Positions 45,469 through 55,195 of a stretch of DNA of 64,000 nt are shown here, piece by piece. The DNA is from Nocardioides flavus (ex Wang et al. 2016) (GTDB taxonomy: Bacteria; Actinomycetota; Actinomycetes; Propionibacteriales; Nocardioidaceae). The notes under the pieces were generated by a model. That model did not search any database. It was not told the origin of the DNA and saw nothing but the letters and a program-made list of their open reading frames with translations. The stretch is taken from assembly GCF_014653115.1 (NCBI RefSeq), contig NZ_BNAD01000002.1, forward strand, positions 248,001-312,000. The letters run 5' to 3'. Made by a program: the position numbers and the translations under genes. Every line of letters starts with the position of its first letter. Position 1 is the first letter of the stretch.

Positions 45469-46214
45469 ACCGGCACCGTGAATCCCTGGACGACCTGGAG
45501 CTGGAGCCACTGCACGATGCGGTCCCACCAGCCGCTGACGAGCAGGAGGCCGACCAGGATCATCATCGCGCCGCCGAGGCGTACGACGAGCTGCTGGTGG
45601 CGACGGATCACGGCGAACGCGCCCAGCATCCTCCGGTAGGCCAGCGCCGCCGCGATGAAGGGCAGGCCGAGCCCGAGCGCGAACACCGCCGACAGCAGCG
45701 CGCCACGCCCAGCGGTGGCCTCGTTGACCGACAGCACGTTGATCGCGGCCAGGGTCGGCCCGACGCACGGCGTCCAGCCGACGCCGAACAGGAAGCCGAG
45801 CAGCGGCGCCGCCGCGAGCCCGACGGCCGGCACCTTGTGGATGCGCCAGTCGCGCTGCAGGAAGCCGAAGGCTCCGAGGAAGGCGATGCCGAGCAGGATC
45901 GTGATGACGCCGAGGACCACGTTGAGCTGGCGGGTGTGGGTGAACAGCCACGCCCCGGCGGCGCCGGTGAGGCTGCCGAGCAGCACGAAGACCAGCGAGA
46001 AGCCGAGGACGAAGAGGCTCGCGCCGAGCACCAGGCGGCTGCGTCGCGCCTGGTCGAGGTCGCCGCCGGAGATCCCGGTGGCGTAGGACAGGTAGCCCGG
46101 CAGCAGCGGGATCACGCACGGGCTGAAGAACGAGACCAGTCCGGCGGCGAGGGCGACCGGCAGGGCCAGCACCATCGACCCCGACAGGGCGGTCTCGCGG
46201 AACCAGTCACTCAT
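45465..46214 (-). CDS. ccdA: Thiol-disulfide transporter CcdA
   Basis: This 249-residue, six-helix membrane protein moves reducing power from cytoplasmic thioredoxin to ResA. The two functional cysteines are in VSFFSPCVIPLLPGYLSY (helix 1) and GVGWTPCVGPTLAAI (helix 4). The start at 46214 overlaps resA by 8 nt. It forms one transcription unit with resA, resB and ccsB. Confidence 0.94.
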   Translation of the reverse strand: MSDWFRETALSGSMVLALPVALAAGLVSFFSPCVIPLLPGYLSYATGISGGDLDQARRSRLVLGASLFVLGFSLVFVLLGSLTGAAGAWLFTHTRQLNVVLGVITILLGIAFLGAFGFLQRDWRIHKVPAVGLAAAPLLGFLFGVGWTPCVGPTLAAINVLSVNEATAGRGALLSAVFALGLGLPFIAAALAYRRMLGAFAVIRRHQQLVVRLGGAMMILVGLLLVSGWWDRIVQWLQLQVVQGFTVPV

Positions 46215-46779
46215 CGAGGACCGCCTCGACCAGGGACAGCAGCGTCTGGGTGGTGGGGATGCGGCCGTTGACCGAGGCGGCGATCCTGCCCTCGGCGTCG
46301 AGCACGACGGTGCTCGGGATCGAGCGCGGCGTCAGCGTGCCGGCGAAGGGCAGCAGCGCCGAGCCGTCGGCGGAGTAGACCGAGGCGTAGGGCACCTCGA
46401 GGTTGCGCACGTAGGCCTGGGCGTTCTCGCGCGAGGCGTCGCGGATGTTCAGCCCGACGAAGGAGACCTCGTCGCCGAGCTCGGCTGCGGCCTCGTTGAG
46501 GTCGGGCTGCTCGACGCGGCACGGCGGGCACCACGACGCCCACACGTTGACCACGACCGGCTTGCCACGCAGCGCCGCGAGGTCGACCTCCTCGCCGTCG
46601 AGGTCGGTGCCGGTCAGCGTGACCGGCTCGCCGCGGTCGGCGGGCGCGACCTCGGTCGGGACGCCCTCCCCCGAGATGTAGCCCTTGTCGCCGGTGCCGG
46701 ACAGGTCGGAGCAGCCCACGAGCAGGAGCAGGCAGGCGAGCGCCACGAGGGGCGCGGCAAGGCGGCGCAGCATCGTCAC
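46207..46779 (-). CDS. resA: ResA/TlpA-type thioredoxin lipoprotein
   Basis: This 190-residue exported thiol-disulfide reductase keeps the CXXCH cysteines of apocytochrome c reduced. The N-terminal lipobox is LLVGC (Cys near residue 23). The thioredoxin domain has the active site NVWASWCPPCRVEQPDL and the cis-proline near TPRSIPSTVVLD. Start GTG 46779 overlaps the phosphatase stop; an ATG two codons later is an alternative start. Confidence 0.92.
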   Translation of the reverse strand: MTMLRRLAAPLVALACLLLLVGCSDLSGTGDKGYISGEGVPTEVAPADRGEPVTLTGTDLDGEEVDLAALRGKPVVVNVWASWCPPCRVEQPDLNEAAAELGDEVSFVGLNIRDASRENAQAYVRNLEVPYASVYSADGSALLPFAGTLTPRSIPSTVVLDAEGRIAASVNGRIPTTQTLLSLVEAVLDE

Positions 46780-47453
46780 GGCCGGTCCTCCCGCGGCGCG
46801 CCCCCGGCCGAGAACGGCGCGGACCGGTCGCCGACCGGGATCAGGTCACCGGCCGGCTCGGAGTAGCGGACCTGCACCACGCGGTCGTCGTCGAAGACGA
46901 TGCTGGTGAGCGAGCACAGGGTGCACTGGCGGGTCTTGGGGTGGTGGAGGTAGCTGCGCTTCTCGAGGAAGAGCCGCGTGGTCCAGATGGGCAGCTGGTG
47001 CGAGACGACGACCGCCTCGTGCCCGGCGGCCGCGTCGCGGGCGTCGTGGACGGCGGCGACCATCCGGCCGGCGATCTCGTCGTACGGCTCCCCCCACGAC
47101 GGCTTGAACGGGTTGTACATGTGGCGCAGCAGGTCGGGACGCTTGAGGAAGGTCTTCGCGCCCGCACCGAAGTTGACGCCCTGGAACTTGTTGCCGGACT
47201 CGATGACGCGCGCGTCGACCTCGGGCGTGATCCCGAGCGTGGCCGCGAGCGGCGCCAGCGTCTCCTGGGCCCGCTCCAGCGGGGAGGTGCGCAGGTGCAC
47301 GATGTCGCGGTCACCGATCGAGTCGGCGATGCGCTGCGCCATCTGCCGGCCGAGGTCGGACAGGTGGAACCCGTCCATCCGGCCGTAGAGGATGCCGTCG
47401 GGGTTGTGCACCTCGCCGTGGCGCAGCAGGTGCACGATCGTCTCGACGCCCAT
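46776..47453 (-). CDS. Histidine phosphatase (phosphoglycerate-mutase-like)
   Basis: This 225-residue enzyme has the phosphohistidine motif VHLLRHGEVHNPDG near the N-terminus, RTSPLERAQET, and the second catalytic His in VVVSHQLPIW. The substrate is unknown. This gene commonly sits between hemL and resA in actinobacteria. It starts 1 nt after the hemL stop and overlaps resA, so it belongs to the hemL-resA-ccdA-resB-ccsB run. Confidence 0.88.
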   Translation of the reverse strand: MGVETIVHLLRHGEVHNPDGILYGRMDGFHLSDLGRQMAQRIADSIGDRDIVHLRTSPLERAQETLAPLAATLGITPEVDARVIESGNKFQGVNFGAGAKTFLKRPDLLRHMYNPFKPSWGEPYDEIAGRMVAAVHDARDAAAGHEAVVVSHQLPIWTTRLFLEKRSYLHHPKTRQCTLCSLTSIVFDDDRVVQVRYSEPAGDLIPVGDRSAPFSAGGAPREDRP

Positions 47454-47454
47454 G

Positions 47455-48783
47455 TCAGTGGCCTCCCGCCGTCGCGGCCGCGAAGGCGGCGGCCGGCAGT
47501 GCGTCGACGATCGTCTGGATCGCCCGGTCGTCGTGGGCCGCGGAGACGAACCACGACTCGTACGCCGACGGGGGCAGGTAGACGCCCTGGTCGAGCATCG
47601 AGTGGAAGAAGGCGGCGTACGCCGCGGTGTCCTGCTGGCTCGCCTCGGCGAAGTCGCGCACCGCCGCGTCGCGGAAGAACACCGAGAACATCGTGCCGGC
47701 GGTCTGCACGACGTGCGGCACGCCGGCGGCGAGGAGGTGCTCGGCCACGGCGTCGCGGATCGTACGGGCGGTGGCGTCGAGCTGCTCGTAGACCTCGGGC
47801 GTCGCGAGGCGGAGGGTGGTCAACCCGGCGGTGGTGGCGACCGGGTTCCCCGAGAGCGTGCCCGCCTGGTAGACCCGGCCCTCGGGCGCCAGGTGCGCCA
47901 TCAGGTCGGCGCGACCGCCGAAGGCGGCCGCGGGGAAGCCGCCGCCCATCACCTTGCCGAAGGTCATCAGGTCGGGCGTCCAGCCCTCGATGGCGCCGTC
48001 GAGGCCCCAGCCACCCTGCTCAGTGGCGCGGAAGCCGGTCATCACCTCGTCACTGATGAACAGGGCGCCGTGGGTGCGGCAGGTCTCGGCGAGGAAGGCG
48101 TTGAAGCCCGGGGCCGGCGGGACGACGCCCATGTTGCCGGGGGTGGCCTCGGTGATCAGGCAGGCGATGCGCGAGCCGTACGCCTCGAAGGCGGCGAGCA
48201 CGGCCTCGCGGTCGTTGTAGGGCAGCACGAGCGTCTCGGCGGCGGCCGACGCCGGCACGCCGCTGGTGCCGGGGACCGCGAGGGTGGCCACGCCCGAGCC
48301 GGCCTCGGCCAGCAGCGCGTCGACGTGGCCGTGGTAGCAGCCGGCGAACTTCACGACGAGGTCGCGCCCGGTCGCACCGCGGGCGAGCCGGATCGCCGAC
48401 ATGGTCGCCTCGGTGCCGGAGGAGACGAAGCGGACCCGCTCGACGGGGGTGCGCGCGACGATCTCCTCGGCGAGCTCGACCTCCGGCTCGGTGGGGGTGC
48501 CGTACGACGTGCCGCGCGCGACCGCCCCGGCGACGGCGGCCTGGACGTCGGGGTGCGCGTGCCCGAGGAGCATCGGCCCCCAGGAGCAGATCAGGTCGAC
48601 GTAGTCGTTGCCGTCGGCGTCGGTGAGCCAGGCACCCGACGCGGAGGTGATGAAGCGCGGGGTGCCGCCGACGGCGTTGAACGCGCGGACGGGCGAGTTC
48701 ACCCCTCCCGGCGTCACGGCCCGGGCTCGCTCGAACCAGGCCTCGCTGGCCGCGGTCGTGGAAGGGGTCGTCGCGGAGGTCAC
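47455..48783 (-). CDS. hemL: Glutamate-1-semialdehyde 2,1-aminomutase
   Basis: This 442-residue PLP enzyme makes 5-aminolevulinate from glutamate-1-semialdehyde. The catalytic lysine is in [36 protein letters not shown] and DEVMTGFR are PLP-site segments. I choose GTG 48783 ([20 protein letters not shown]), which gives the usual length; an in-frame GTG at 48861 would add 26 residues, and neither has a strong ribosome site. It works with HemA and HemB encoded 2-7 kb away, but is transcribed with the cytochrome c genes. Confidence 0.93.
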   Translation of the reverse strand: MTSATTPSTTAASEAWFERARAVTPGGVNSPVRAFNAVGGTPRFITSASGAWLTDADGNDYVDLICSWGPMLLGHAHPDVQAAVAGAVARGTSYGTPTEPEVELAEEIVARTPVERVRFVSSGTEATMSAIRLARGATGRDLVVKFAGCYHGHVDALLAEAGSGVATLAVPGTSGVPASAAAETLVLPYNDREAVLAAFEAYGSRIACLITEATPGNMGVVPPAPGFNAFLAETCRTHGALFISDEVMTGFRATEQGGWGLDGAIEGWTPDLMTFGKVMGGGFPAAAFGGRADLMAHLAPEGRVYQAGTLSGNPVATTAGLTTLRLATPEVYEQLDATARTIRDAVAEHLLAAGVPHVVQTAGTMFSVFFRDAAVRDFAEASQQDTAAYAAFFHSMLDQGVYLPPSAYESWFVSAAHDDRAIQTIVDALPAAAFAAATAGGH

Positions 48784-48976
48784 CTGGTCATTGTCACGCA
48801 GGTGCGCAAAGGGATCCCACTCGGCGGGTCCGGACGGGCCCCGACCTGTGGGTTGGCGCACAGGTGGACGGAGCGTAACTTGGAGTGACGATTCCTCGTT
48901 GGCGAGGTGTGGATGGGCCCGGAGGGGGCATCATCACACCCGTTCGACCGAGGGTTCGACCAAGGGGAGGCACGAC

Positions 48977-50179
48977 ATGCCGGGTTCCGGGCGACTGCAC
49001 CGAGCGACCGCCATCGTCCCGCTGGCGGTGCTCTCCGCCGCGTGGACGGCGAGCCTCACCGGCGGCGTCAGCACCGCGAGCGCGGACCCCGACGGTCCCC
49101 GTACGCTGCCCGACGGGACCGCGCTGCCGGCCTCCGTGATCGAGGCGCCCGCGAGCGTCGGCGACCCGGTCGCCCGCACCGCCGCGCTCACCCCCGGGTC
49201 GGCCGGCGACATCCCCCAGGCCGCGCTCTCGGCCTACCAGCGCGCGGAGGGCGTCATCAACAGCGCCGACAAGGGCTGCAACCTCCCCTGGGAGCTCCTG
49301 GCCGCGATCGGGAGGGTCGAGTCCGACCACGGCCGCTTCGGCGGCAACGCGCTGGACGGCCAGGGCGTGGCCCGCCCCGGCATCTACGGCATCGCGCTCA
49401 ACGGGCGCAACAACACCCAGGACATCGCGGACACCGACGCTGGCCGGTACGACAACGACACCCGTCACGACCGGGCGGTCGGGCCGATGCAGTTCATCCC
49501 CTCGACCTGGGCGGTCGTGGGCGTGGACGGCGACAGCGACGGCACCCGCGACCCGCAGGACATCGACGACGCGGCGCTCGCGACCGCGGTCTACCTGTGC
49601 TCCGGCGACGACGACCTGTCCGGCGAGCAGGGCCAGCGCGCCTCGGTCTACCGCTACAACCACTCCAACGACTACGTCGACCTGGTGCTGGAGATCATGC
49701 AGGCCTACATGGACGGCGACTTCAGCGCCGTCCCGACCGCCACCCTCGCCAGCGGCGTGATCGTGCCCGACACGACCCCTGGGGCCTCGGGCGACGGCGG
49801 CAAGGGCGGCAAGGGAGGCAAGGGAGGCAAGGACGACGGCGGCAAGGGCGGCGGCGGCAACGGCGGCGGCCCCTCCACCTCGACCCAGACCCCCACCCAG
49901 ACCCCGACGCAGACGCCGACCCAGACGCCGACGTCCACCCCGACCTCCACCCCGACCCAGACACCCACCCAGGCGCCGACGAAGAACCCGACCGAGTCCG
50001 TCACGACCTCGGTGCCCACGTCGGTGCCGACGCTCTCCCCCACCCTGCCGCCGCTCCCGACGGCGACGATCAGCAACACGATCACCTGGGCCGAGGCCCA
50101 GCTCCAGTGCCTCGCGGCGAACCCGCTGCTCTCGGGCGCCGCGCTGGAGGCGTGCATCGCGGACCTGATGAACCCCTGA
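48977..50179 (+). CDS. Secreted lytic transglycosylase with Gly/Lys and Pro/Thr/Gln repeats
   Basis: This 400-residue exported protein has a signal peptide (TAIVPLAVLSAAWTASLTGG), an SLT-like catalytic domain with WELLAAIGRVESDHGRFGGN (catalytic Glu in VESDH, about residue 112) and RAVGPMQFIPSTW, and a Cys in VYLCSGDDD. From about residue 272 it becomes low complexity (GKGG repeats, then PTQTP repeats), a likely wall-spanning linker. The last 40 residues (WAEAQLQCLAANPLLSGAAL) are a small folded cap. ATG 48977 follows AGGGGAGG. It cuts peptidoglycan glycan strands. Confidence 0.9.
   Translation: MPGSGRLHRATAIVPLAVLSAAWTASLTGGVSTASADPDGPRTLPDGTALPASVIEAPASVGDPVARTAALTPGSAGDIPQAALSAYQRAEGVINSADKGCNLPWELLAAIGRVESDHGRFGGNALDGQGVARPGIYGIALNGRNNTQDIADTDAGRYDNDTRHDRAVGPMQFIPSTWAVVGVDGDSDGTRDPQDIDDAALATAVYLCSGDDDLSGEQGQRASVYRYNHSNDYVDLVLEIMQAYMDGDFSAVPTATLASGVIVPDTTPGASGDGGKGGKGGKGGKDDGGKGGGGNGGGPSTSTQTPTQTPTQTPTQTPTSTPTSTPTQTPTQAPTKNPTESVTTSVPTSVPTLSPTLPPLPTATISNTITWAEAQLQCLAANPLLSGAALEACIADLMNP
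49791..49985 (+). repeat. In-gene tandem repeats (GKGG then PTQTP/PTSTP)
   Basis: About 80 bp of GGC-AAG-GGC units is followed by about 95 bp of ACC-CAG-ACC-CCG type units inside the lytic transglycosylase gene. They encode GKGG and PTQTP/PTSTP repeats. Such tracts are prone to length change. Confidence 0.8.
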
Positions 50180-50189
50180 TCCGGACGCT

Positions 50190-50225
50190 GGTCGAGGAGG
50201 GCGCCCCAGCGCCCGTCACGAGACC
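50190..50225 (+). repeat. REP-like palindromic element between convergent genes
   Basis: Left arm GGTCGAGGAG, then the core GGGCGC-ccca-GCGCCC (perfect 6-bp stem sharing its first base with the arm region), then right arm GTCACGAGACC. It is one of several copies in the window, the arms are conserved and the core differs. It lies between the stops of the lytic transglycosylase and hemB, where the strong stem could also end transcription. Confidence 0.7.
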
Positions 50226-50230
50226 CCGCC

Positions 50231-51226
50231 TCAGCGGGTCAGCAGCCGCGCGGCCTCCGAGGCCCAGTAGGTGAGGACCACGTCCGCGCCGGCGCGGTGG
50301 ATGGAGGTGAGGGTCTCCAGGATCGCGGCCTCGCGGTCGATCCAGCCGTTGGCGGCCGCGGCCTCGACCATCGCGTACTCGCCGGAGATGTTGTAGGCGG
50401 CGACCGGGACGTCGACGGCGTCGCGCACCCGGCGTACGACGTCGAGGTAGGCCAGGGCGGGCTTGACCATCACGATGTCGGCGCCCTCCGCGACGTCGAG
50501 CAGCGCCTCGCGCACGCCCTCGACGGCGTTGGCCGGGTTCTGCTGGTAGGTGCGGCGGTCGCCCTCGAGCGAGGAGTCGACGGCCTCGCGGAACGGGCCG
50601 AAGAACGCCGAGGCGTACTTCGCTGAGTAGGCCAGGATCGAGACGTGGCTGTGCGCCGCGGCGTCCAGCGCCTGCCGCACGACCGCGACCTGGCCGTCCA
50701 TCATGCCGCTGGGGCCGACCATGTCGACGCCGGCGGCGGCCTGGGCGAGCGCCATCTCGCCGTACGCGACGAGGGTCCGGTCGTTGTCGACCTCGCCGTC
50801 GGGCGTGAGCAGGCCGCAGTGGCCGTGGTCGGTGAACTCGTCGAGGCACAGGTCCGACATCACCGTCAGCTGGTCGCCCACCTCCGCGACCACGTCCGTG
50901 ATCGCGAGGTTGAGCACCCCGCCGGGGTCGATCGCGCCCGAGCCGGTGGCGTCCTTGTGCTCGGGGATGCCGAAGAGCATCACTCCGCCGAGGCCGAGCT
51001 CGGCCGCCTCGGAGACGGCCTGCTTGAGCGAGTCGCGGGAGTGCTGGACGACGCCGGGCATCGAGGAGATCGGCCGCGGCTCGTCCAGCCCCTCACGGAC
51101 GAAGACGGGCAGCACGAGCGAGCTGGGCACCACGTGCTGCTCGGCGACCATCCGGCGCAGGGCCGGGGTGCGCCGCAGCCGCCGGGGTCGGATCGTCGGG
51201 ACCTGGACGTGGGTTTCATCGGTCAC
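50231..51226 (-). CDS. hemB: Delta-aminolevulinic acid dehydratase (porphobilinogen synthase)
   Basis: This 331-residue enzyme joins two aminolevulinate molecules. The two active-site lysines are in [17 protein letters not shown] and [12 protein letters not shown]; the metal-binding stretch is [18 protein letters not shown]. The length is standard. It is the last gene of rex-hemA-hemC-hemD-hemB on the minus strand, 30 nt after the hemD/cobA stop. Confidence 0.95.
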   Translation of the reverse strand: MTDETHVQVPTIRPRRLRRTPALRRMVAEQHVVPSSLVLPVFVREGLDEPRPISSMPGVVQHSRDSLKQAVSEAAELGLGGVMLFGIPEHKDATGSGAIDPGGVLNLAITDVVAEVGDQLTVMSDLCLDEFTDHGHCGLLTPDGEVDNDRTLVAYGEMALAQAAAGVDMVGPSGMMDGQVAVVRQALDAAAHSHVSILAYSAKYASAFFGPFREAVDSSLEGDRRTYQQNPANAVEGVREALLDVAEGADIVMVKPALAYLDVVRRVRDAVDVPVAAYNISGEYAMVEAAAANGWIDREAAILETLTSIHRAGADVVLTYWASEAARLLTR

Positions 51227-51256
51227 GGGTGCATCCTTCCCCAGCGGCGGTGACGG

Positions 51257-52924
51257 CTACTTGGCGCGGGCCTTGCGGCGCCCCGAGGCGGTCCGCTCGC
51301 TGGGCCGGGTCACGGGCTCGCCGGCCTCCAGCATCGCGAGGCGACGGGCCGCCCCGAAGTCGGCCAGCGCGTCCACCAGCACCTCCACGTCGGGCGTGGG
51401 TGCGAGGACGTCGACGCGCAGGCCGTGCTCCTCGGCGGTCTTGGCGGTCTGCGGGCCGATGACCGCGATGACCGTCGACGGGTGCGGCTTGCCGGCGATG
51501 CCGACGAGGTTGCGCACGGTCGAGGACGAGGTGAACACGACCGCGTCGAACTTGCCGGTCTTGATCGCGTCGCGCACCGGCGCCGGCGGCGGCGTGGCGC
51601 GCACGGTGCGGTAGGCCGTGACGTCGTCGCACTCCCAGCCGAGGTCGATCAGGCCGGCGACGAGGTTCTCCGTGGCGATGTCTGCGCGCGGCAGGAAGAC
51701 CCGGTTGATGGGGTCGAGGACCTCGTCGTACGGAGGCCAGTCCTCGAGCAGGCCGGCGGCCGACTGCTCGCCCGTCGGCACCAGGTCGGCGCGCAGGCCC
51801 CAGGCGGCGATCGCCTGGGCGGTCTTGTCGCCGACGGCGGCGATCTTGAGGCCCGAGAACGCGCGCGCGTCGAGGCCGTACTCCTCGAACTTCTCGCGCA
51901 CGGCCTTGACGGCATTGACCGAGGTGAAGGCGATCCACTCGTAGCGGCCCTCGACGAGGCCGCGGACGGCCTTGTCCATCTGGAGCGGGTTGCGCGGCGG
52001 CTCGACCGAGATGGTCGGCACCTCCTCCGGCACCGCGCCGTACTCGCGCAGGCGACGCGAGAGCGAGCCGGCCTGCTCCTTGGTGCGGGGCACCAGGGCA
52101 CGCCAGCCGAAGAGCGGCTTGGTCTCGAACCACGACAGCGTCTCGCGCAGGTCGACGACGTCGCCGATCACGATGATCGCCGGCGGCGCGACGCGGGCGG
52201 CACGGACGTCGGTCGCGACGGCGGCGAGGGTGGAGGTGAGGGTCTGCTGCTCGGTCGTGGTGCCGACGCGGGTGACCGCGACGGGGGTCTCGGGCGAGCG
52301 GCCGGCCTCGACGAGGGCCGCGGCGGTCTCGCCGATGCTCCCCACGCCGGAGAGCAGGACGAGCGTGCGGTCGTCGGCGTACGCACTCCAGTCGACCTTC
52401 TCACCGCAGGTCACCACGGCCATCTCGCGGTGGCGCTTGGTGGTCAGCGGGATGCCGGCGTAGGCCGGGACGGCGCTCACCGAGGAGACGCCCGGCACGA
52501 CCTCGAAGCCCACGCCGGCCTTGACGCAGGCCTGCGCCTCCTCGGGGCCGGAGGCGTAGAGGAAGGGGTCGCCGGTCATCAGCCGGACCACGCGCTGCTT
52601 CTTGCCGTGGCGCACGACGACCTTGGCACGGGCGGCGTGGGTCAGCGGCTGGCCGTCCTCGCCGAAGCCGCCGTCGACGATCTCGGGGCCGCCCTCGAAC
52701 CCGTCGGGGCCCTCGACGAGGCCGAGGACCGTACGGACGAGGTCGACGTGCTCGGGCGCCTCTGTGACGACGACGTCGGCGCCCTGGAGCAGCTCGACCG
52801 CGCGTACGGTCAGCAGGCCCGGGTCACCGGGTCCGCTGCCCACGAACGACACCCACCCCTGGGCCGGGGTGGTCGCGCCCTTGCCAGTCGTGCCAGTGGC
52901 CTGGGGGGTCTGTACTCGCGTCAT
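51257..52924 (-). CDS. Fused uroporphyrinogen-III C-methyltransferase / uroporphyrinogen-III synthase
   Basis: This 555-residue bifunctional protein has an N-terminal SUMT domain (FVGSGPGDPGLLTVRAVELL at about residue 28; GDPFLYASGPEEAQ; GVSSVSAVPAYAGIPLT) and a C-terminal HemD domain from about residue 280 (WRALVPRTKEQAGSLSRRL, FTSVNAVKAVREKF, VVFTSSSTVRNLVG). The first makes precorrin-2 for siroheme/B12 and the second closes the tetrapyrrole ring. The fusion is usual in actinobacteria. Siroheme would serve sulfite reductase, in line with the sulfate importer at the other end of the window. A Lys/Arg tail ends it. Confidence 0.93.
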   Translation of the reverse strand: MTRVQTPQATGTTGKGATTPAQGWVSFVGSGPGDPGLLTVRAVELLQGADVVVTEAPEHVDLVRTVLGLVEGPDGFEGGPEIVDGGFGEDGQPLTHAARAKVVVRHGKKQRVVRLMTGDPFLYASGPEEAQACVKAGVGFEVVPGVSSVSAVPAYAGIPLTTKRHREMAVVTCGEKVDWSAYADDRTLVLLSGVGSIGETAAALVEAGRSPETPVAVTRVGTTTEQQTLTSTLAAVATDVRAARVAPPAIIVIGDVVDLRETLSWFETKPLFGWRALVPRTKEQAGSLSRRLREYGAVPEEVPTISVEPPRNPLQMDKAVRGLVEGRYEWIAFTSVNAVKAVREKFEEYGLDARAFSGLKIAAVGDKTAQAIAAWGLRADLVPTGEQSAAGLLEDWPPYDEVLDPINRVFLPRADIATENLVAGLIDLGWECDDVTAYRTVRATPPPAPVRDAIKTGKFDAVVFTSSSTVRNLVGIAGKPHPSTVIAVIGPQTAKTAEEHGLRVDVLAPTPDVEVLVDALADFGAARRLAMLEAGEPVTRPSERTASGRRKARAK

Positions 52925-52937
52925 GCGTGCTGCTTCC

Positions 52938-53912
52938 TCACTGGTGGTCCCTGCTAGGTGCTGTCGTCATCTGGGGTGCCGTCATCAGGTCTGCTGCTCC
53001 CTCGTCGAGCATGTCGCCCGCGAGCCGTGTTCCGAGTCGTACGGCCTCGGTCACCGGGCCGGTGGCGCTCATCCGCACCGAGAGGACGCCGTCCTCCGAC
53101 AGCGCGACGGCGCGCAGCCACAGCTCCTCGCCGTCCTCCCCCTCCACGACCTCGGCCAGGGCACCCAGCGGGGCCGAGCAGCCGGCCTCGAGGGTGGACA
53201 GGACCGCGCGCTCGGCCGTGACGGCGGCGCGGGTGGCGGGGTCGTCGAGCCGGGCCAGCGACGCGACGAGCTCGGCGTCGTCGGTGCGGCACTCGATCGC
53301 CAGCGCGCCCTGGCCCGGGGCCGGGAGCATCTGGAGCGGGTCGAGGACCTCGGTGACCTCGTCGAGGCGGCCGAGGCGGGCCAGGCCCGCGCGGGCCAGG
53401 ACGACGGCGTCGACCTCTCCCTCGCGGACCTTGCGGATGCGGGTGTCGACGTTGCCGCGGATGCCCTGCAGCTCCAGACCGAGACCGAGCGCGGCGAGCT
53501 GGCTCACGCGCCGGGGCGAGCCGGTGCCGAGGCGGCTGCCGACCGGAAGCTCGCCCAGGGTCAGGCCGTCGCGGGCGACGACGACGTCGCGCGGGTCCTC
53601 GCGCACGGGGATCGCCGCGAGGGTGATGCCGTCGGCGGGCGTGGTCGGCAGGTCCTTGAGCGAGTGGACGGCCAGGTCGACCCGGCCGTCGAGGAGGGCG
53701 TCGCGCAGGGCGCTGACGAAGACGCCGGTGCCACCCATCGACGCGAGGGGCGCCCGGTTGACGTCGCCCTCGGTCGAGACCTCGACGAGCTCGACCTCGC
53801 GGCCGAGCCGCTCGCGGACGAGGTCGGCGACGTGGCCGGACTGGGTCGTGGCGAGGGCGGAGGCGCGGGTGCCGAGTCGCAGGGGCTGGTCAGTGCTCAC
53901 GTGGGTGGTCAT
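52938..53912 (-). CDS. hemC: Hydroxymethylbilane synthase (porphobilinogen deaminase)
   Basis: This 324-residue enzyme builds the linear tetrapyrrole. It has LRLGTRASALATTQSGHVAD at the N-terminus, VHSLKDLPTTPADGI, and the dipyrromethane-cofactor cysteine in LEAGCSAPLGALAE. Its start at 53912 overlaps the hemA stop by 4 nt, and hemD/cobA follows 13 nt downstream. Confidence 0.95.
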   Translation of the reverse strand: MTTHVSTDQPLRLGTRASALATTQSGHVADLVRERLGREVELVEVSTEGDVNRAPLASMGGTGVFVSALRDALLDGRVDLAVHSLKDLPTTPADGITLAAIPVREDPRDVVVARDGLTLGELPVGSRLGTGSPRRVSQLAALGLGLELQGIRGNVDTRIRKVREGEVDAVVLARAGLARLGRLDEVTEVLDPLQMLPAPGQGALAIECRTDDAELVASLARLDDPATRAAVTAERAVLSTLEAGCSAPLGALAEVVEGEDGEELWLRAVALSEDGVLSVRMSATGPVTEAVRLGTRLAGDMLDEGAADLMTAPQMTTAPSRDHQ

Positions 53913-55195
53913 GGCTGCCCCTCTGCCCGCGAGATGGCCTCGACGGCGTCGGGGTCGAGGCGGAACAGCTCGGCCAGCGCGGCGGTGTAGGACACGGCCG
54001 GCTCGGCGTCGGCGAGCTCCTTGACCCGGACGGTCGGCTCGTGGAGGAGCTTGTCGGCGACGCGCCGCACGGTGTGGAGCAGCTCGGCGAGGGTCGCCTC
54101 GTCGAGGTCGGGCAGGCGCGAGGCGAGGCGCTCCATCTCGGCGTCGACCACCGAGGTCGCCATCGAGCGCAGGGCCACCACCGTGGGGGTCACGCTCGCC
54201 TGGCGGCGTACGGCGAGGAACGCGGAGATCTCCTGCCCGACGATGGTCCGCACGTCGTCCACGCCCGCCGTGGTCTCGAGGCCGCGCAGCTCCTCGGCGA
54301 GGCCGGCGAGATTGACCAGCTGTACGCCGGGCAGGTCGGCCAGCGACGGGTCCACGTCGTGGGGCAAGGCGAGGTCGATGACCGTGAGGGGGCGGTCGCT
54401 GCCGCCGCGAGCCGTGACGACGTCGCCGAGGCGTACGAGCGGCTCCGGCGCCCCGGTGCAGGATATGACGATGTCCGCTGTGGCGAGCTCGGCCCCGAGC
54501 GCCTCAGGGGGCACGGACGTCGCGGCGTACTCGCCGGCGAGCCGCTCGGCGCGGGCGGCCGTGCGGTTGAGCACCTTGATGCTCGCGGCGCCGCTGCGCG
54601 ACAGGTGGGCGACGGCGAGCGAGGCCATCGCCCCGGCACCGATGACGAGGGCGCGGGCGCCGGCGACCGGGACCGTGCTCCGCTCGAGCGCCGCGGTCAC
54701 CAGGGACGGCGCGGCACGGTCGATGTCGGTCTCGGCGTGGGCGCGCTTGCCCACGCGCAGGGCCTGCTGGAAGAGGGTGTTGAGGGCGGGGCCGACCGTG
54801 CCCTGCTCCTGGCCGATCCGCAGCGCCTCGCGGGTCTGGCCGAGGATCTGCCCCTCGCCGACGACCATCGAGTCGAGGCCGGCAGCGACCTGGAAGAGGT
54901 GGGAGACGGCGCCCTCGTCGTAGTGGACGTAGAGGTGCGGCAGCAGCGCCTCGGTCGACTGCTGCGCCCGCGCGACCAGGAGGCCGGAGAGGTCCTCGAC
55001 GCTGCCGTGGAAGCGGTCGACCTCGGCGTAGACCTCGAGCCGGTTGCACGTGACGATCGCGGTCGCCTCGGAGACGTGCTCGCCGCCCATCACGTCGGCG
55101 ATCAGCTTGGTGGTGCCGTCGCCGTCGAGCGCGAGCCGCTCGAGCAGCTCGACGGGCGCGGACTTGTGGGAGATGCCCACGACGAGAACACTCAC
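53909..55195 (-). CDS. hemA: Glutamyl-tRNA reductase
   Basis: This 428-residue NADPH enzyme starts C5-pathway heme synthesis. The catalytic cysteine is in AIVTCNRLEVYAE (about residue 50), followed by DSMVVGEGQILGQTREAL, the NADPH fold at ALVIGAGAMASLAVAHL, and the C-terminal dimerisation helices. Start GTG 55195 overlaps the rex stop by 4 nt, so rex and hemA are translationally linked, as in the known rex-hemACD operon of Streptomyces. Confidence 0.95.
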   Translation of the reverse strand: MSVLVVGISHKSAPVELLERLALDGDGTTKLIADVMGGEHVSEATAIVTCNRLEVYAEVDRFHGSVEDLSGLLVARAQQSTEALLPHLYVHYDEGAVSHLFQVAAGLDSMVVGEGQILGQTREALRIGQEQGTVGPALNTLFQQALRVGKRAHAETDIDRAAPSLVTAALERSTVPVAGARALVIGAGAMASLAVAHLSRSGAASIKVLNRTAARAERLAGEYAATSVPPEALGAELATADIVISCTGAPEPLVRLGDVVTARGGSDRPLTVIDLALPHDVDPSLADLPGVQLVNLAGLAEELRGLETTAGVDDVRTIVGQEISAFLAVRRQASVTPTVVALRSMATSVVDAEMERLASRLPDLDEATLAELLHTVRRVADKLLHEPTVRVKELADAEPAVSYTAALAELFRLDPDAVEAISRAEGQP

